Below, piece by piece: positions 42,631-52,320 of a stretch of 64,000 nt of DNA; position 1 is the stretch's first letter, and every line of letters starts with the position of its first letter. Made by a program: the position numbers and the translations under genes. This DNA is from Owenweeksia sp964619125 (GTDB taxonomy: Bacteria > Bacteroidota > Bacteroidia > Flavobacteriales > Schleiferiaceae), in contig CAZUCA010000002.1 in NCBI GenBank assembly GCA_964619125.1, positions 1 to 64,000 of the forward strand. The letters are read 5' to 3'. The notes below the pieces were generated by a model. That model saw nothing but the letters and a program-made list of their open reading frames with translations, did not search any database and had not been told where the DNA came from.

Positions 42631-44136
42631 ATGAAGAACCGGATCTCTCTACTACTCTGCCTGCTCTCAATCACTGCTTTTGCCGTGGTGCAACCCACAG
42701 GCCCCGAAAACGACACTATAAAAAAGATAAAACCCCTCGCCCTGGAGGAGATAGACCTGACGGATGATCCCTATGTGGCCAGCCTCGACAGTCTTATCAA
42801 CTTCAGCTTTTTTGTGAAGGACAGCTCACAGAGCTCTACCCGGGAGTTTATTGACATCGATGAAAGTGATTCTCTCTTTGTAGTGCCCTCCTTCCACGAC
42901 AGTGTTTATAGCCAGCGCCTGAAAGTGCTCGATGGTAAAAGCCCTATTGACCTGGATTTTAACCAATACGTAAAGGCCTATATTGACGTATACAGCAAGC
43001 GCCGCCGTGAGCAGGTAAATAAAATGCTGGGCCTAAGCTATTACTACTTCCCCATGTTTGAGGAAGCGCTCGATCGCCATGGTTTACCACTGGAGTTGAA
43101 ATACCTGGCCATAGTAGAATCGGCGCTGAACCCCAAGGCCCGTAGCCGGGTGGGAGCCGCCGGTTTATGGCAGTTTATGTATGCCACCGGGCGTATGAAT
43201 GGCCTGCAGGTAAGCAGTTATGTGGATGAGCGTAATGATCCCATAAAATCTACTGAGGCCGCTTGTCTTTATCTCAAAACCCTTTACAATATTTTCGGTG
43301 ACTGGAATCTGGCCCTGGCCGCCTACAACAGCGGTCCCGGCAACGTTAATAAAGCCATCCGTCGCTCGGGTGGTAAGCGTAGCTACTGGGAAATTCGCCC
43401 TTTCCTGCCCCGCGAAACCGCAGGCTATGTGCCGGCATTTATTGCGGTAAACTACATCATGAACTACGCGGATGAGCACAAGCTCTATCCCGAGGAAATT
43501 AAGGCTTCCTTCTTCCAGGTTGACACTATCGCCGTAAAGGAGAAGCTAAGCTTTGACCAGATTACCAAGCTGATTGGTATTTCGGAAGAGGAGTTGTCAT
43601 TCCTCAACCCGGCCTATCGTTACAACATCATCCCCGAGCGCAAGGACGATCCCTACAAACTGGTGTTGCCCTCTACCAGCATCGGAAAGTTTATTGCCAA
43701 TGAGGATTCCATTTACACCCTGGCCCGCAATGACTTTGAAGCCAACAAACCTTCAATGGCGCCGGTGGTACAGATGGACGAACGCATCCGTCACCGCGTA
43801 CAACGCGGCGAGGTTTTGGGCATTATTGCCGAGAAGTACGGTGTATCGGTAAGCAGCATCCGCCGCTGGAATGGTTTGCGAGGGAACACAATCAGGGTGG
43901 GGCAAAACCTGGTAATATACCCGCGTCGTATGCCTGCCAGCAGTAGCAGCAGCCAGGCTACCGCATCCGCAAGTGGTGACTATGTAAAATACCGGGTGCG
44001 CTCCGGCGAAACCTTTTACAGCATTGCCCGCAAATACCCAGGCATTAGTGCTCAGAATATCATGAGCTGGAACAACATTTCCAACGCCCGTCAACTCAAG
44101 GTGGGTATGACCCTTAAAATTTATCCGAACAGTTAA
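42631..44136 (+). CDS. Membrane-bound lytic transglycosylase D-like, two LysM domains
   Basis: The product cleaves peptidoglycan glycan strands, forming 1,6-anhydromuropeptides. A signal peptide (about 1-20) is followed by the SLT domain (about 130-280) with the catalytic Glu in LAIVESALNPKARS, the GAAGLWQFM motif, and NLALAAYNSGPGNV. Two LysM domains follow at about 385-435 and 450-501 (RVQRGEVLGIIAEKYGVS and RVRSGETFYSIARKYPG). The product has 501 residues, as usual for MltD homologues of Bacteroidota. ATG at 42631 is the only good start. The 123-base gap before it holds a TATCTTA sequence (about 42533) but no full promoter match. Confidence 0.93.
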   Translation: MKNRISLLLCLLSITAFAVVQPTGPENDTIKKIKPLALEEIDLTDDPYVASLDSLINFSFFVKDSSQSSTREFIDIDESDSLFVVPSFHDSVYSQRLKVLDGKSPIDLDFNQYVKAYIDVYSKRRREQVNKMLGLSYYYFPMFEEALDRHGLPLELKYLAIVESALNPKARSRVGAAGLWQFMYATGRMNGLQVSSYVDERNDPIKSTEAACLYLKTLYNIFGDWNLALAAYNSGPGNVNKAIRRSGGKRSYWEIRPFLPRETAGYVPAFIAVNYIMNYADEHKLYPEEIKASFFQVDTIAVKEKLSFDQITKLIGISEEELSFLNPAYRYNIIPERKDDPYKLVLPSTSIGKFIANEDSIYTLARNDFEANKPSMAPVVQMDERIRHRVQRGEVLGIIAEKYGVSVSSIRRWNGLRGNTIRVGQNLVIYPRRMPASSSSSQATASASGDYVKYRVRSGETFYSIARKYPGISAQNIMSWNNISNARQLKVGMTLKIYPNS

Positions 44137-44138
44137 GT

Positions 44139-45119
44139 ATGCGCAAATTTCTTCCGCTGTTACTGCTTTTCTTTCTTTTTGGCTGTAATCAGGAAAATGG
44201 TGAACCTAATGCCGCTTTTAAAGATTCCCTGCCAGGTAGCAATGGCGGACGGCTTGATGTAATTGTAGTTGCCGAAGATGGCCTTTACAGTGATGTGGCC
44301 GGTGAAAGCCTGCGGCGCTATTTTACCCGTGCCCGTACCGGCCTTCCCCAGGAGGAACCGGTATTTAACCTCCGTCAGGTCGACCCAAAAGAGTTTAACG
44401 ACCTACTGAAACGTACCCGCAATTTGATATTGCTGGAAACCGGCGAAAGCAAATTTGAGATCCGTAAAAACGTATATGCCCGGCCCCAGCGGGTAGTACG
44501 CTTTAGTGCCCCTGATGAGGAAGCCCTGGCGAAGCTGATCAATGAAAACCATAAAAAGGCAGAACAGTCGATAATGGCGCTCGAGCTGAGCTATCTGCGC
44601 CAGCGCCTGACCCGCAAAACCCAGCCCCTGCCGGCGGCACTGAAGAATCATCACGCCACCATGGCTATCCCCGCTGACTACGAGTTGGAAAATGAAAGTG
44701 AGGATCTGTTGGTTTTCTGGAAAAAGGGAGTGCAGAGCGATATGGGTATCATGGTTCACTTTGAACCCATTGATGACGAGGCCTCCCTGCTGGGGGAAAA
44801 GATAATTCCCCTGCGCGACAGCCTTACCCAGATCTACGTGCCGGGCGAAAATGAAGGCAGTTACATGGTGGTGGAAGACATGATGACCCCCAGCATAGAA
44901 AACACTGAAATTGACGGTCACTTTGCCCTTGAAACGCGGGGTTTATGGCGGGTAACCAATGATTTTATGGGCGGAAGCTTCATCAACTTCACCATCTTTG
45001 ATGAGGATAACAACCAACGCATAATGCTCGATGGTTTCGTGTATGCACCCGAGCTGAGTAAGCGCAATCTCATTCTGGAGCTGGAGGCTATTCTGCGCAG
45101 CTTTGAAACCACCAATTGA
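44139..45119 (+). CDS. DUF4837 lipoprotein
   Basis: The 326-residue product is a lipoprotein with lipobox Leu-Phe-Gly-Cys (Cys16). The mature part matches DUF4837: SNGGRLDVIVVAEDGLY, FNLRQVDPKEF, the ENHKKAEQSIMALELSYLRQRL helix, and RGLWRVTNDFMGG with FINFTIFDE near the end. The function of the family is unknown; members are limited to Bacteroidota and often follow the MltD gene, as here (two-base gap). A link to cell-wall processing is suggested only by this neighbour. Confidence 0.86.
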   Translation: MRKFLPLLLLFFLFGCNQENGEPNAAFKDSLPGSNGGRLDVIVVAEDGLYSDVAGESLRRYFTRARTGLPQEEPVFNLRQVDPKEFNDLLKRTRNLILLETGESKFEIRKNVYARPQRVVRFSAPDEEALAKLINENHKKAEQSIMALELSYLRQRLTRKTQPLPAALKNHHATMAIPADYELENESEDLLVFWKKGVQSDMGIMVHFEPIDDEASLLGEKIIPLRDSLTQIYVPGENEGSYMVVEDMMTPSIENTEIDGHFALETRGLWRVTNDFMGGSFINFTIFDEDNNQRIMLDGFVYAPELSKRNLILELEAILRSFETTN

Positions 45120-45121
45120 GC

Positions 45122-45841
45122 TTAGGTCTGCAGTTCCTTTAAAATAGGCAGGCTGCGCAACTCACCAAAATCAGTAAGGTGGAGGCGGTAATAATCTACC
45201 AGTGCATCCAGCAGCTTGCTGCGATCAACTCCGTTAAGCTTCAGCTGATCCTGATCACCGCGGGAAAAATGATGCAGTTGTTGCCATAGTCCGGTTTCAT
45301 GCTGACGCAAAAAATGAAAATGAGGTGGCTCGTAGGCTACGTAAACCCCGTTAAGCAAATCAAAAAACTCAGCGTCGGGTGGGGGTGGCTCTGGTGCAAA
45401 ACCCAGGTAAGCGCAAAGGCGGTAGAGCAATACTAAATGAAAGTTTCCCAGTCCTTCCTGGCGCTGGTCGAGATCAACCAGGGCATCGAATAAAAACTGA
45501 AACATGGGCTCATTGGCCTCCTCTTCCTTCAGCACGTGGCTGAGCATTTCACCCAAAAACATTGCCAGGCTGCTCTTTACCGGGTTGAAATAGACCGAGC
45601 GATATGGATGAGCCACACTAGCCTCCTTAAGCCGCTTCAGCTCCCCTTTACTCTGGTCATAAAACACAATCTCAAGCAGGCTAAGCGGCTGTACGAGGGC
45701 CGGTCGCAAGGGGCCCTTTTTGGAATGCAGGCCCCCGGCAATAAAGCTTTTCAAGCCCTTTTCGCGGGTATAAGTGCGGAGGATAATGCTATTGTCACCG
45801 TACTTTACCGAACCCAGTACAATGGCCTCCGTTTTCAGCAT
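45122..45841 (-). CDS. recO: DNA repair protein RecO
   Basis: RecO helps RecR load RecA onto SSB-coated single-stranded DNA. The N-terminal OB fold (LKTEAIVLGSVKYGDNSIILRTYTREKG) and the middle helical part (LGEMLSHVLKEEEANEPMFQFLFDAL) fit the family. At 239 residues it has the normal length for Bacteroidota; the zinc-binding Cys set found in some RecO proteins is missing. It overlaps the stop of porZ by one base (TGATG) on the same strand, a pairing common in flavobacteria. It is convergent with the DUF4837 gene, with a two-base gap. Confidence 0.9.
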   Translation of the reverse strand: MLKTEAIVLGSVKYGDNSIILRTYTREKGLKSFIAGGLHSKKGPLRPALVQPLSLLEIVFYDQSKGELKRLKEASVAHPYRSVYFNPVKSSLAMFLGEMLSHVLKEEEANEPMFQFLFDALVDLDQRQEGLGNFHLVLLYRLCAYLGFAPEPPPPDAEFFDLLNGVYVAYEPPHFHFLRQHETGLWQQLHHFSRGDQDQLKLNGVDRSKLLDALVDYYRLHLTDFGELRSLPILKELQT

Positions 45842-48150
45842 CAGTTTACAATAAGAATTTTGGTAACCGCCGTTTCCGAACCATCATCGTTGGTGATATA
45901 AGCCAGGTAAACACCGGTGTTGGCCCTGCGGCCATCGAAGTTTCGCCCGTTCCAAACGGCCTGTCCCCCTTCAGCAATGGTCTCGAAAATGATGTTTCCC
46001 TCGATATCGGTGATCTTTACCTGCGCATTTGTCACCAATCCGCGAATCAAAATAGGACCATCGTAGCCCGGCTCCACCGGGTTGGGATAAGCAAACACAT
46101 CGCGGTGTACTTCCACCCCTTTGGTGGCGGTGCCCTGGAAAGAAACTATGCCCTGGTCACTGGCAAAGTATACCATGCCGGTAAGGTCATCTATTTCTAT
46201 ATCCAGAATGTTGTTACTTGGCAAAGGACTGTTTTCAGTGGTAAAATTGTAGATCTGCTGATTGCCATTGGCGCTGGTATAAAACACCCCGCTGCCGGCG
46301 GTGGCAAACCACTTCTTGTTACTACCATCCACCTCAATATCCTGAATTACCTCACTACCCAGTACTCTTTCACCATTACCATCGCCATCCTCATCAATCA
46401 CAATAATCTGGGCATCGTAACTGCGGTTGGGCTCAAATATATTCTGAGGACTGTACAACACTGCCACCCCCTCGTCGGTACCGATCCATAACTCACCATC
46501 GAGATCCTCGGCAAAGCTCAGCACCCGGTTTGAGGGGAGGTTGCCACTGCCCTCGCTTACATCCAGCCTTTTGCTGGCCCGGGGTACACCGTCCTCAATC
46601 TTACTCACTACAATGCCGGCGCTGCGGGTTTGCATCCACACCTGATCATTACTGGTGTAGAGGATGTTTTTTACATCCGTGGAACTATTGGCAATTGAGC
46701 CCAGTGAAAATGTCCTTACGCTACCATCGGTCTGCAACACCCCCAGGGGTTGATCAGTAAGACTGTTGGTAAACCAGATGTTAGCGTCGGGATCAGAGCT
46801 AAAGCCGCCTACCCGGTGCTCGCTGCCGCCCTGGATGCCCTGCATACTACCACCGGTGCTGCTGCTATTTATCAGCTCGACCACCTCATTATTGACCAAT
46901 TTCAATATTCCATTCTGGTAGGAAGAGGCATAAATCACCCCCTCTTCATCAGGGTCCACCTCTATCGCCACAATATCCTTATAGTCATCAATGGCGGAAA
47001 CCGGGTAATTTGACCACTCAAATTCGTCAAGCACGTAAAATCCCTGGTTATTAAACAAGGGCGCCCACACATCGCTGATAGCTCCCGACGCAACATAGAG
47101 CTTCTCATTGCCAAAGGTCATTTTCTGCACCGAGGTTGAAGAGGGTGAATTGGGCCTTAGGTTAAGGATATAAAGGCCCTGAAAATTCTGATAAAGACCT
47201 CCCCCTCCCGCATCAGCGATAAAGAGATTATTTTCCGCTTCGTCCATAACCGCACCAACCGGCTGAAAAGTACTGGAGCCGGCGGCCGCCCCCACCGAGT
47301 TAAAGCTAACCTGAAAGTTCTCGTCATAGGCGCGGGCCGCGAAGTGGTTGGTCAGCATCAGCCGGCCACGCGAGCTGCGAAGGTCATTATTGTCGCCCGC
47401 ATCTATTTCTTCAATATAATCCCATTGCCCCTGGCTGTAGCTAAACACACTGTCTTTAAGATTGCCGGTCTTGCGGTTTACCATCAGCTTGCCATCGAAA
47501 ACCGCCATGGTATTAACCGGTTTAGGACTACCAGCTACCAGTTGCCAGCTGCCGAAAAAGATGAGGGGATCATCGAGAGATGCTGCCATAACCCCTAGTT
47601 TGGTGGCTGCATACATACTATCGTTGAGCACGCTCAGTTCCTCCACCGCCAGGGCTTCGCCCTCGGGACCGATGATATAGGTTTCATCTACAATACCGCT
47701 GGCCAGATTATAGGATACAATGCCGAAATCGGTACAGAAGTAGGCGTAATCGTCTTCGGTATGTATATAATTTACCCGCTTAAGGCCGCTGTAATTTCCA
47801 CTTTGGCGGATGGCTGGCACATTGGTTACTTCCTCGCCGGCCAGTAAATCAATATTACCGTTCTGATAGCCTATCAGTAACAAATCGTGCTTTTCATTAT
47901 AAGCCAGGGTAGTTAGGCCCACATCACTCAGACCACTAACCTTAGAGAGTCGACTGAAAGTCTTTTCGATATTGTTGTAAATAAACAGCCCCTGCCGGGT
48001 AGCAGTATACACCTGTTCATCCTTCTCAAAAAGGTCTACACTAACGCCATAGGGCAGATGATCAAGCCAAACGCCGATGCTGGTTGAGGTTTGGGAAAAG
48101 GTAGGCTGGCTAATAAAAACACTAAGAATCAGGAGGTAAACTCTCTTCAT
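45841..48150 (-). CDS. porZ: Type IX secretion protein PorZ
   Basis: This surface protein of the type IX secretion attachment complex delivers anionic LPS to the sortase PorU in Porphyromonas. Signal peptide residues 1-19 are followed by two beta-propeller domains (entry GVWLDHLPYGVSVDLF, and repeats such as ATRQGLFIYNN and LIGYQNGNIDLL). A C-terminal T9SS type A sorting domain (about 690-769) has YPNPVEPG, VKITDIEGNI, the WNGRNFDG loop and TNTGVYLA-type end. The product has 769 residues. Presence implies a working T9SS in the host. A TTG-N21-TAGTTTTA promoter lies just upstream. Confidence 0.92.
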   Translation of the reverse strand: MKRVYLLILSVFISQPTFSQTSTSIGVWLDHLPYGVSVDLFEKDEQVYTATRQGLFIYNNIEKTFSRLSKVSGLSDVGLTTLAYNEKHDLLLIGYQNGNIDLLAGEEVTNVPAIRQSGNYSGLKRVNYIHTEDDYAYFCTDFGIVSYNLASGIVDETYIIGPEGEALAVEELSVLNDSMYAATKLGVMAASLDDPLIFFGSWQLVAGSPKPVNTMAVFDGKLMVNRKTGNLKDSVFSYSQGQWDYIEEIDAGDNNDLRSSRGRLMLTNHFAARAYDENFQVSFNSVGAAAGSSTFQPVGAVMDEAENNLFIADAGGGGLYQNFQGLYILNLRPNSPSSTSVQKMTFGNEKLYVASGAISDVWAPLFNNQGFYVLDEFEWSNYPVSAIDDYKDIVAIEVDPDEEGVIYASSYQNGILKLVNNEVVELINSSSTGGSMQGIQGGSEHRVGGFSSDPDANIWFTNSLTDQPLGVLQTDGSVRTFSLGSIANSSTDVKNILYTSNDQVWMQTRSAGIVVSKIEDGVPRASKRLDVSEGSGNLPSNRVLSFAEDLDGELWIGTDEGVAVLYSPQNIFEPNRSYDAQIIVIDEDGDGNGERVLGSEVIQDIEVDGSNKKWFATAGSGVFYTSANGNQQIYNFTTENSPLPSNNILDIEIDDLTGMVYFASDQGIVSFQGTATKGVEVHRDVFAYPNPVEPGYDGPILIRGLVTNAQVKITDIEGNIIFETIAEGGQAVWNGRNFDGRRANTGVYLAYITNDDGSETAVTKILIVN

Positions 48151-48183
48151 GGAAAGGATAATGCGGGTGATGCAATGAAACGT

Positions 48184-48215
48184 TAAAACTATTTAAAAAT
48201 GATATGAAGGCACAA
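48184..48215 (-). promoter_or_regulatory. Candidate porZ promoter
   Basis: On the minus strand TTG (48215-48213) and TAGTTTTA (48191-48184) are 21 bases apart, which fits the Bacteroidota -33/-7 layout. The -7 box lies 33 bases before the porZ ATG. Confidence 0.45.
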
Positions 48216-48239
48216 TAAAAGCCGCTTCAGTTAGATTAA

Positions 48240-48247
48240 TATCTTTG
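48240..48247 (+). promoter_or_regulatory. -7 element upstream of ricT
   Basis: TATCTTTG fits TAnnTTTG exactly and lies 62 bases before the ricT ATG. A hairpin sits between them (48263-48279). No clear TTG -33 box is seen. Confidence 0.5.
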
Positions 48248-48262
48248 CTTTTTGGCCTCTGA

Positions 48263-48279
48263 CCGCCTTGAAAAGGCGG
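48263..48279 (+). other. Hairpin in the ricT 5' untranslated region
   Basis: CCGCCTT and AAGGCGG pair perfectly around a GAA loop, 30 bases before the ricT ATG and after its likely promoter. There is no T-run, so it may affect RNA stability or translation rather than end transcription. Confidence 0.45.
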
Positions 48280-48309
48280 AGGGGCTGAAATTATATAACA
48301 TACAGCAAT

Positions 48310-49485
48310 ATGGGATGCACTAATTGTAGCACTAACGGGCTTCCCAAAGGATGCAAGAGCAATGGCTCGTGCGGTACTGGCAGCTGTGATAAGTTGACTG
48401 TTTTTGACTGGCTTTCCAATATGGAGCAGCCGGGGGGCAGCTTCGATTTTATGGAAGTACGCTTTAAGAACGGTCGTAAGGAGTTTTATAAGAACGTCAA
48501 TAATATATCGGTACATATCAATGACGTGGTGGCCGTTGAAGGCACCCCGGGTCATGACATCGGACGGGTTTCGCTTAGCGGCGAGCTGGTTCGTATACAA
48601 ATGAAGCAAAAGGGCAAAAGCCCTTCCGATAAGGACTTTAAGAAACTCTATCGCAAAGCCAATCAGCGCGACATCGACATCTGGCAGCAAGCCCAAAGTA
48701 AAGAGACTGATACCATGATCAGGAGCCGGCAAATGGCCGATCAGCTTGGTCTGGATATGAAAATAAGTGATGTGGAGTACCAGGGGGATGGCAATAAAGC
48801 CACCTTCTACTACACCGCCGAGGAGCGGGTTGATTTCCGTCAGCTCATCAAGGATCTGGCGGCTGAATTCAGGGTAAGAATTGAAATGCGCCAGATCGGT
48901 GCACGCCAGGAGGCGGGCCGGGTTGGTGGCATCGGTTCCTGTGGCCGTGAACTATGCTGCAGCACCTGGCTGACTGATTTCCGCTCGGTAAACACCGCCG
49001 CTGCCCGTTACCAGCAGTTGGCCTTAAACCCCCAAAAACTGGCCGGCCAGTGTGGTAAGCTCAAGTGCTGCCTCAACTACGAGCTCGACCAGTACCTGGA
49101 GGCCCTGCGCGACTTTCCCAAAAATGAGGTGGTGCTGCGTACCCAAAAGGGTGATGCCATTCTCCAGAAGATGGATATCTTTAAGCGCAAGCTCTGGTAC
49201 AGCTATAAAAACCTGGGGGTAGACTGGATCTGCCTGGATGTAGCAGCTGTCAATAAGATTATCCAGATGAATGAGGCTGGTAAAACCCCGGCATCACTGG
49301 AAGATTTTATGGTGGTTGAAGAGCCTAAAAGTGATTCGTTTGAACCAAAAATTGAAGAGGGTAGCCTTACCCGCTTTGACAACAAACGGGGCAATCGCAA
49401 GCGTAAATCGCGCAAAAGACCGCCCCGGCAAAAGTCGAAGAATAGCAATGCCCGAAATAAAAACAAAGGTGCGTCAAATAAGTAG
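48310..49485 (+). CDS. ricT: PSP1-domain protein RicT (YaaT homologue)
   Basis: The 391-residue product is a PSP1 protein. In Bacillus the RicT-RicF-RicA complex binds Fe-S clusters and promotes RNase Y-dependent mRNA maturation. The N-terminus has a Cys cluster (CTNCSTNGLPKGC followed by CGTGSC). The PSP1 core has the GRELCCSTWL and CGKLKCCLNYEL motifs with the conserved Cys pairs. A basic Arg/Lys-rich tail (about 350-391) suggests RNA contact. RicF and RicA are not in this window. The partner in Bacteroidota is not established. The end overlaps the gldH start by 38 bases. Confidence 0.9.
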   Translation: MGCTNCSTNGLPKGCKSNGSCGTGSCDKLTVFDWLSNMEQPGGSFDFMEVRFKNGRKEFYKNVNNISVHINDVVAVEGTPGHDIGRVSLSGELVRIQMKQKGKSPSDKDFKKLYRKANQRDIDIWQQAQSKETDTMIRSRQMADQLGLDMKISDVEYQGDGNKATFYYTAEERVDFRQLIKDLAAEFRVRIEMRQIGARQEAGRVGGIGSCGRELCCSTWLTDFRSVNTAAARYQQLALNPQKLAGQCGKLKCCLNYELDQYLEALRDFPKNEVVLRTQKGDAILQKMDIFKRKLWYSYKNLGVDWICLDVAAVNKIIQMNEAGKTPASLEDFMVVEEPKSDSFEPKIEEGSLTRFDNKRGNRKRKSRKRPPRQKSKNSNARNKNKGASNK

Positions 49486-49957
49486 TCTGCTACTGATTTT
49501 AATGGGGCTTTACTCCTGCGACGAGCCTGCCCTGTATGAGGAATACGTGGCCATCCCGGACCAGGGTTGGCATCAGGATAGTGTTGTCACCTTTGAGGTG
49601 ATGATCGAGGATACGGCCTCCGCTTATCGCGTAGGCTGGCATTTGCGCAATAACAACAACTACCCCTACAGCAATATATTCCTCTTCAGGGAGGTTACTT
49701 CGCAAAGGGGACGCGAGTTTGCCGATACCGCCGAATTTATGCTGGCCGATCCTTACGGCAAATGGCTTGGCAAGGGTGTGGGTGAACTAAAGACCAATTC
49801 CTGGCCCTTTAAAGATCAGCTGCTGATGTTTAAACAGCCTGGTGCTTATGTGTTTAAATTACAGCAAGCCATGTATCCCGAATACCTGCAGGGGCTTGAA
49901 GACGTTGGATTAAGTATTTATAAAGTTTCTCCCGAAGATGGCGAAGAAAAAGGCTAA
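49448..49957 (+). CDS. gldH: Gliding motility lipoprotein GldH
   Basis: The 169-residue lipoprotein has its lipobox at Leu-Tyr-Ser-Cys (Cys24). It fits GldH: YEEYVAIPDQGWHQDSVVTFEV right after the Cys, RVGWHLRNNNNYPYSNIFLF and YGKWLGKGVGELKTN. GldH is needed for gliding in Flavobacterium johnsoniae, and homologues occur in nearly all T9SS-bearing Bacteroidota. ATG at 49448 gives a correct signal peptide and overlaps ricT by 38 bases; a GTG inside is possible. The stop lies within the start region of the PBP1A gene (20-base overlap). Confidence 0.9.
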   Translation: MPEIKTKVRQISSLLLILMGLYSCDEPALYEEYVAIPDQGWHQDSVVTFEVMIEDTASAYRVGWHLRNNNNYPYSNIFLFREVTSQRGREFADTAEFMLADPYGKWLGKGVGELKTNSWPFKDQLLMFKQPGAYVFKLQQAMYPEYLQGLEDVGLSIYKVSPEDGEEKG

Positions 49958-52238
49958 AGACAATTTCGGCCAGTATGTAAAGTGGCTATGGATCATTGTG
50001 CTATCAGGCATTGCTGCCGTGGCACTGTTCATTTTCCTGGTGTCGCAGGAAGTGTTTGGCGAGCTCCCCAGTTTTGCCCAGATCGAAAACCCCAAGAGCA
50101 ACCTCGCCAGTGAGATTATCACTGCCGACGGCAAAACCCTGGGCCGTTTTTACCAGGAAAACCGAACCCACGCCGAGTACGAAGACCTCAGCCCCCACCT
50201 TATCAACGCTTTGGTGGCAACCGAAGATGAGCGCTACTACCAACACAGTGGCATCGACTTTCGTTCGCTGGCCCGGGCGGTGGTAAACCTGGGAAAAGAT
50301 GGTGGTGGCAGTACCATCAGCCAGCAGTTGGCCAAGCAGCTCTTTCACGATCAGGCCAAAACCACTTCTGAACGGATTATGCAGAAGTTTAAGGAGTGGG
50401 TGATCGCCACCCGCCTGGAGCGCCAGTACACCAAGGAGGAAATTATCGCCATGTACTTCAACGTGTACGACTTTCTCTACCAGGCAGTAGGCATTAACTC
50501 GGCCGCCCGCATTTACTTCAATACCACCCCCGATAGCCTCACCATAGAGCAATCGGCCATGCTGGTGGGCATGCTGAAAAACCCTATTCTTTACAACCCA
50601 CGTCGCTATCCTGACAATGCACTCAACCGCCGCAACACCGTGTATCAGCAGATGATGCGTAGCGATATGCTTGATGACACCGCCTATGACACCCTCAAGG
50701 AAAAGCCAATAGAGCTCGAATTTACCCGCGAAAGCCACCTGGAAGGGCTGGCTCCCTATTTCCGCGAATACCTGCGTGGGTTTATGAAAGACTGGGTAGT
50801 GCAGCACGAGGCCAAAACCGGCGAGAAATACGACATCTATACCGATGGTCTTAAGATTTACACCACCATCGATTCGCGCATGCAAACCTATGCTGAGGAA
50901 GCGGTGAAGGAACATTTCACCAACCTGCAGAAGAAGTTTTTTGAAGTGGAGAAGAACCGCAAGCTGGCACCCTTCCACAACGTAACCCCGGAGCAGATAG
51001 ACCGCATCCTCACCCAGGCCATGCGTCGCTCGGCCCGCTACCGCAGTATGCGCAACAGTGGCGCCTCTCAGGATTCGATCAAAAAAGCCTTTAACACCCC
51101 GGTACCCATGACCGTGTTTAGCTGGCAGGGCGATATCGATACCGTAATGACCCCCCTCGACTCCATCCGCTATTACAAGCACTTCTACAACGCCGGGCTC
51201 CTCTCGGTAGAGCCGCAAACCGGCTTTGTTAAGGCTTATGTGGGCGGCATAGACTACAAGCACTTCAAGTACGACCACGCCACCCAGGGTAAGCGCCAGG
51301 TAGGCTCCACCTTTAAGCCCTTTGTGTACGCCACCGCTATCAAACAAAAGCACTATTCACCCTGCTTCGAGGTTCCCAATGTTCCTACCTGTATTGAACA
51401 AGGCCGCTATGGCCTGCTTGAAGACTGGTGTCCCCGGAACAGCAGTGGTAACTACGGCGGTGTATATACCCTTAAGGGAGCACTTGCCAACAGTATCAAT
51501 ACCGTCACCACCTACCTGATGAAGGAAATTGGTCCCGATCCGGTAATCCGCCTGTGTAAGGAAATGGGCATTGAGAGCGACATCCCCTCCGCCCCTTCCA
51601 TTGCCCTGGGTACAGTTGACCTGTCAGTTAAGGAAATGGTGGGCTCCTACACTACCCTTGCCAATAAAGGTGTGTATACCGAACCGATAATGGTTACCCG
51701 CATCGAGGACAAAAACGGGGTGGTATTACAGGAGTTTACCCCTGCCAGCAACGAGGTTATGAGCGAGGAAGATGCCTATATTATCCTCGACCTGATGAAA
51801 GGGGTAACTACCGGCGGCACCGGAACCCGCCTGCGTACCAAGTGGTGCAGCACTCCCAACGAAGTGGTTACCGGCTTCCCCTATGAGTTTACCAACCCTA
51901 TTGCCGGCAAAACCGGCACTACCCAGAATCAGTCTGACGGCTGGTTTATGGGAGTGGTGCCCAACCTTATTACCGGTGTATGGGGAGGCTGTGAAGACCG
52001 GGCCGCCCACTTTGGCAGCATCACCTTTGGGCAGGGTGCCACGGTAGCCTTGCCGGTATGGGGTACTTACATGAAAAAAGTATATGCCGACAAGAAGTTA
52101 CAGGTAAGTAAGGAAGATTTTGAAAAGCCTGACCATCCGGTTAGCGTGGAGCTTAATTGCGCCCAGTATAATCCTGATGACACCTCCAACAAAGAAGTAC
52201 CTGAACCGGATTTACCAGGTGAATTTGAAGGATTATAA
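49938..52238 (+). CDS. Bifunctional penicillin-binding protein 1A
   Basis: The 766-residue class A PBP polymerises and crosslinks peptidoglycan. A short basic cytoplasmic tail and one membrane helix (about 19-41) precede the GT51 domain with EDERYYQHSGIDFRS (catalytic Glu), GGSTISQQLAKQLF and RLERQYTKEEIIAMYFN. The transpeptidase has GSTFKPF (nucleophile Ser), SIN and KTGTT. Both active sites look intact. It follows gldH with an overlap, a conserved flavobacterial order. Confidence 0.95.
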   Translation: MAKKKAKDNFGQYVKWLWIIVLSGIAAVALFIFLVSQEVFGELPSFAQIENPKSNLASEIITADGKTLGRFYQENRTHAEYEDLSPHLINALVATEDERYYQHSGIDFRSLARAVVNLGKDGGGSTISQQLAKQLFHDQAKTTSERIMQKFKEWVIATRLERQYTKEEIIAMYFNVYDFLYQAVGINSAARIYFNTTPDSLTIEQSAMLVGMLKNPILYNPRRYPDNALNRRNTVYQQMMRSDMLDDTAYDTLKEKPIELEFTRESHLEGLAPYFREYLRGFMKDWVVQHEAKTGEKYDIYTDGLKIYTTIDSRMQTYAEEAVKEHFTNLQKKFFEVEKNRKLAPFHNVTPEQIDRILTQAMRRSARYRSMRNSGASQDSIKKAFNTPVPMTVFSWQGDIDTVMTPLDSIRYYKHFYNAGLLSVEPQTGFVKAYVGGIDYKHFKYDHATQGKRQVGSTFKPFVYATAIKQKHYSPCFEVPNVPTCIEQGRYGLLEDWCPRNSSGNYGGVYTLKGALANSINTVTTYLMKEIGPDPVIRLCKEMGIESDIPSAPSIALGTVDLSVKEMVGSYTTLANKGVYTEPIMVTRIEDKNGVVLQEFTPASNEVMSEEDAYIILDLMKGVTTGGTGTRLRTKWCSTPNEVVTGFPYEFTNPIAGKTGTTQNQSDGWFMGVVPNLITGVWGGCEDRAAHFGSITFGQGATVALPVWGTYMKKVYADKKLQVSKEDFEKPDHPVSVELNCAQYNPDDTSNKEVPEPDLPGEFEGL

Positions 52239-52320
52239 ACCTGGCCTTCCGGGGCGGTCAAGAAAAAAATAATAGGCAACTGCCTGTCAAACACGATAGG
52301 CAAAAATTGTGATTTAGCTT

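Noticed and set aside
52239..52320. AGGCA-AC-TGCCT dyad before the CoA-transferase genes as terminator or operator
   Set aside because: A five-base stem with no following T-run is too weak for a terminator, and no regulator gene is adjacent. It is mentioned only within the gene entry.
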